A stretch of 64,000 bases of DNA from an uncultured Eubacteriales bacterium (GTDB taxonomy: Bacteria > Bacillota > Clostridia > Oscillospirales > Acutalibacteraceae), in assembly GCA_934643185.1 (NCBI GenBank), contig CAKUBN010000001.1, forward strand, positions 33,889-97,888, read 5' to 3'. The notes under the pieces are model-generated. The model saw only the letters and a program-made list of their open reading frames with translations. It was not told where the DNA came from and did not search any database. Position numbers and translations under genes: made by a program. This document shows, in pieces, positions 61,154 through 64,000 of this stretch (positions are counted from its first letter, which is position 1; each line of letters starts with the position of its first letter).

Positions 61154-61903
61154 TCACTCATCCTTTCCCTCTTTGGTTTTCCCAGTTTTCTTTTCGGGCT
61201 TTTTCATATGAAAACGGATCATCAGCTTTTCCACCCAGCCCTTTTTGTACTTGAGCGGAATATAGCCGATGGTGCTCATCACCAGCGCGCCGATGGCGTC
61301 CACAATGATGTCCTTCATCGTGTCGCGAAGCGCCGCCTGCCCGATAAGCGCCGTGCCGTCATCCAGCATGAATTTCTGCATATTGGTGCCGAAAACGGAA
61401 TCCATCGTGAATTCGTAAATTTCCCACACCGCGCCCATCGCAAGTGCAAAGCAAAACGCAAACACTGCGATGAACACCGGCGAAAGATTGAGCGGTATGC
61501 GCTCCGCATTGTTGAAAATCGCGATCATAGAAAAGCCGAGCGCGCCCAGCATCGCGCCGCTCATCGTGTGCAAGATCGTGTCCCAGTGCGGCACGGTGTA
61601 GTAAAAGCTCCGCACCTCGCCGAGGAAGATCGCGCAGTACAAAAACGCAATGTACAAAATCAACATCACGCGTGGGATCTGCAGCGTTTTCTGCCGGATA
61701 AGCCGCAGCGGCAGCACAATGGCGGCAATGCCCAAAAGGCACTGCAAAAGCATCAGCACATAGTCTTCGCGGCTGCGCACTTCCTCCGCCCCGCCGCCGT
61801 ACGATACAATGCGCACCACAAGGTAGCCGAGCGGCAGAATAAAGCTCAGCAGCACCGCCATGATGAACATGCCGGTAAAGTCCCGTTTTCTTTTTGGCTT
61901 CAT
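61154..61903 (-). CDS. Polytopic membrane protein (YjdF/DUF2238-like)
   Basis: 249 residues with six or so hydrophobic helices and basic termini. The sequence DTILHTMSGAMLGALGFSMI, then AVWEIYEFTMDSVFG and DTMKDIIVDAIGALVMSTIG, recalls the YjdF/DUF2238 membrane family (conserved D..LH..G and W E..E..D). Function unknown. Two nt before the CPBP gene, so both are translated from one message; 27 nt after htpG. Confidence 0.65.
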   Translation of the reverse strand: MKPKRKRDFTGMFIMAVLLSFILPLGYLVVRIVSYGGGAEEVRSREDYVLMLLQCLLGIAAIVLPLRLIRQKTLQIPRVMLILYIAFLYCAIFLGEVRSFYYTVPHWDTILHTMSGAMLGALGFSMIAIFNNAERIPLNLSPVFIAVFAFCFALAMGAVWEIYEFTMDSVFGTNMQKFMLDDGTALIGQAALRDTMKDIIVDAIGALVMSTIGYIPLKYKKGWVEKLMIRFHMKKPEKKTGKTKEGKDE

Positions 61904-61930
61904 AGCCCGTCCTCCTAATGGGGGTATTTT

Positions 61931-63811
61931 TTACTGTGCAAGCAGCTCTGCGACGTTATTCGCGTAGGCTACCGGGTCTTCAATGGAGCGGCCCTCAATG
62001 AGCAAAGCCTGGTCGTACAGCACCTCGGTGTACTTTTTCAGCTTGTCCTCATCGTTTTCATAGCGGCGCAGCACCTCAAACACCGGGTGCTCGGCGTTCA
62101 GCTCAAAAATCTGCTCCGCCTTCACCTTCTGCTCTGCGCCCGGCATGGAGTTGAGCACTTTTTCCATCTCCATGGAGATCGCGCCGTCCGTCGTGATACA
62201 CACCGGGTGATTCTTAAGTGATGCGGAAACGCGCACGTCCTTCACGCGCTCGCCGAGAATATTCTTCATCTTTTCGATCAAGGACTTGTTCTCTTCCGCC
62301 TGCTTTTCGGCCGCCTGCTTCTCTTCTTCGGTCTGCACGCGTGCGTCCTCTGCCGCGACGTTCTTAAAGCTCTTGCCTTCGTATTCCTGCAAGACCATCA
62401 GTGCAAATTCGTCCACGTCGTCCGTAAGGTACAGCACCTCGTAGCCGCGGTCGAGCACGGCCTCGGTCTGCGGCAGGTGCGCAATGCGCTCCGGGGTCTC
62501 GCCCGCTGCATAGTAGATGCAGGTCTGGTCTTCCTTCATGTCATTGACGTACTCTTTTAAGGTGCGCATCTTGCCCGCAGAGGAGCGGAACAGCACGAGG
62601 TCCTTCAGCTTATCCTTATTGATGCCGTAGTTCTCGTACATGCCGAACTTCAGTCTGAGGCCAAAGCTCTCAAAGAACTTCTCGTAGTTCTCTCTGTCAT
62701 GCTCCAGCATGGATTTGAGCTCCGACGCGATCTTCTTTTCAATGCGCGTCGCGATGAGCTTTAACTGACGGTCATGCTGCAGCATTTCACGGGAGATGTT
62801 CAGCGACAGATCCTGCGAATCCACAAGGCCCTTCACAAAGCCGAAGTAATCCGGCAGCAGATCCGCGCACTTTTCCATGATGAGCACGCCGGAAGCGTAC
62901 AGCTGCAACCCCTTTTCGTAGTCTCTGGAATAGTAATCCATCGGCGCTTTCGCCGGGATGAACAGCAGTGCGTTATACGTTGCCGTGCCCTCTGCGGAGG
63001 TGTGGATGACCTTCAGCGGGTCCTGCCAATCGTAGAACTTCTCCTTATAGAAGCTGTTGTATTCCTCCGCCGTGATCTCGTTTTTGTTCTTCTTCCACAG
63101 CGGCACCATGCTGTTGAGGGTCTCCACCTCAAAGTAGTGCTCATATTCGTTTTCCGCGCCCTCCTTCGCACGGGTCTTCTCGACCTCCATGCGGATCGGG
63201 TAGCGGATGTAATCGGAATACTTCTTCACGAGCGAGCGGATGCGGTATGTATCGAGGAACTCGCTGTACTTCTCTTCCTCGGTATCGTCCTTAATGTGCA
63301 GGATGATCTCCGTGCCGTGGTCGGCCTTTTCGCACTCACGGATGGTGTAGCCGTCCGCGCCGTCAGATTCCCAGCAGTACGCCTGCTCTGCGCCATACGC
63401 CTTCGATTCCACGCGCACGTGGTCGCTGACCATAAACGCAGAATAGAAGCCCACGCCGAACTGACCGATGATATCGATATCCTCGTTCTTCTCATTTTCG
63501 GACTTAAACTTCAGCGAGCCGCTCTTTGCGATGACGCCGAGGTTCTGGTCGAGTTCCTCCTGCGTCATGCCGATGCCATTATCGCGGATGCGCAGCGTGC
63601 GGCTTTCCTTATCCGCCGCAAGGAAGATCTGGAAGTCATCGCGGTTAAGTCCCGTAGCGCCGTCCGCCAGGGATTTATAGTAGAGCTTATCGATCGCGTC
63701 GCTCGCGTTGGAGATCAGCTCGCGCAGGAAAATCTCCTTATGGGTATAAATGGAGTTGATCATGAGATCAAGAAGTCTTTTAGACTCCGCTTTAAACTGT
63801 TTCTTTGCCAT
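61931..63811 (-). CDS. htpG: Molecular chaperone HtpG (Hsp90)
   Basis: 626 residues, matching bacterial Hsp90. The N-terminal ATPase domain has FLRELISNASDAIDKLYY (Glu and Asn of the GHKL site), IRDNGIGMTQEEL and IGQFGVGFYSAF. A middle domain (about 225-495) contains the catalytic arginine region, and the C-terminal dimerisation domain ends DPVAYANNVAELLAQ. ATG with GAGG upstream. No CIRCE operator was seen. Heads the series htpG, membrane protein, CPBP, tadA. Confidence 0.96.
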   Translation of the reverse strand: MAKKQFKAESKRLLDLMINSIYTHKEIFLRELISNASDAIDKLYYKSLADGATGLNRDDFQIFLAADKESRTLRIRDNGIGMTQEELDQNLGVIAKSGSLKFKSENEKNEDIDIIGQFGVGFYSAFMVSDHVRVESKAYGAEQAYCWESDGADGYTIRECEKADHGTEIILHIKDDTEEEKYSEFLDTYRIRSLVKKYSDYIRYPIRMEVEKTRAKEGAENEYEHYFEVETLNSMVPLWKKNKNEITAEEYNSFYKEKFYDWQDPLKVIHTSAEGTATYNALLFIPAKAPMDYYSRDYEKGLQLYASGVLIMEKCADLLPDYFGFVKGLVDSQDLSLNISREMLQHDRQLKLIATRIEKKIASELKSMLEHDRENYEKFFESFGLRLKFGMYENYGINKDKLKDLVLFRSSAGKMRTLKEYVNDMKEDQTCIYYAAGETPERIAHLPQTEAVLDRGYEVLYLTDDVDEFALMVLQEYEGKSFKNVAAEDARVQTEEEKQAAEKQAEENKSLIEKMKNILGERVKDVRVSASLKNHPVCITTDGAISMEMEKVLNSMPGAEQKVKAEQIFELNAEHPVFEVLRRYENDEDKLKKYTEVLYDQALLIEGRSIEDPVAYANNVAELLAQ

Positions 63812-63887
63812 GCAAATTCTACCTCTTTTTCATTTTGGGCATCAAAATCGCGCATTTATCCGCCCGCATTCTCTTTCTAACAACTAT

Positions 63888-63917
63888 ACTATACATTTGT
63901 TAAAAAATCACGAACAA
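63888..63917 (-). promoter_or_regulatory. Possible promoter of htpG
   Basis: -35 TTGTTC (63912-63917), 18-nt spacer, -10 TATAGT (63888-63893) on the minus strand. A second TATAGT overlaps at 63883-63888. No other feature was recognised in 63918-64000. Confidence 0.4.
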
Positions 63918-64000
63918 TTTTAATTTCGCAAATTGCAAGTTCAAGTTGGACACCCAGCGGTAGAAAATTGGTTTCATCTTAGCCCCAGTTTTGGTTGAAG

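Noticed and set aside
63812..64000. CIRCE/HrcA operator before htpG
   Set aside because: No TTAGCACTC-N9-GAGTGCTAA palindrome is present.
63940..64000. Edge sequence that might be the end of an insertion sequence or gene
   Set aside because: Too short, stops in all frames examined, no inverted repeat visible inside the window.

Overview
The window looks like chromosomal core DNA of a strictly anaerobic, GC-rich (roughly 57% by eye) Clostridia-type Firmicute, probably Oscillospirales/Ruminococcaceae-like. The reasons are a class III (anaerobic) ribonucleotide reductase with an NrdR box, a hisS-aspS T-box leader, an ArgJ-type cyclic arginine pathway, an mreBCD-PBP2-MinD block, ECF transporter genes, GTP-dependent PEP carboxykinase and strong AGGAG ribosome sites. 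No tRNA, rRNA, CRISPR array, prophage or intact insertion sequence was seen. Most genes are on the minus strand.

Layout. 1-0.25 kb: tail of a Gfo/Idh/MocA oxidoreductase. 0.6-2.4 kb: pckG. 2.6-5.8 kb: nrd operon, in which the glycyl-radical tail of NrdD is a separate 53-residue ORF, divided from the main chain by a structured repeat. 6.2-16.2 kb: a minus-strand series mreB-mreC-mreD-mrdA-minD-like-mgsA, then T-box-hisS-aspS and a Qnr-like pentapeptide protein. 16.7-19.9 kb: dut, a cluster of DnaA-box-like sites, U32 protein and zapA. 20.4-30.0 kb (plus strand): glycogen phosphorylase, GH13 enzyme, a two-component system with a co-translated exported protein, TraX-like protein and C39-like protein. 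30.1-44.8 kb (minus): Clp ATPase, pgsA, CvpA-like, DUF5711-like, truA, ecfT-ecfA-ecfA, a methyltransferase, glmM, ruvCAB and an ADP-ribosylglycohydrolase. 45-53.7 kb: arginine operon argG-H-C-J-B-(acetyltransferase)-D-F with an ARG box. 54-64 kb: hflX, CNNM/CBS protein, a small AT-rich kinase/GNAT pair, ATP-grasp protein, tadA, CPBP protease-like protein, a membrane protein and htpG.

How it fits together. The arg operon covers every step from glutamate to arginine except the acetylglutamate entry, which a bifunctional ArgJ can supply. mreBCD-PBP2 builds the elongasome. glmM supplies the hexosamine precursor for the wall, and the phosphorylase and GH13 enzyme handle storage glucan.

Most notable items: (1) the split NrdD; (2) a family of about 200-nt repeats (three copies) sharing a scaffold while their stems differ and stay complementary, which suggests selection on a folded RNA or single strand; (3) a GACAC overlapping Asp/His specifier in the hisS-aspS T-box; (4) a decayed second copy of the truA 3' end; (5) a mosaic exported protein behind the histidine kinase; (6) a Qnr-like pentapeptide protein coupled to aspS.
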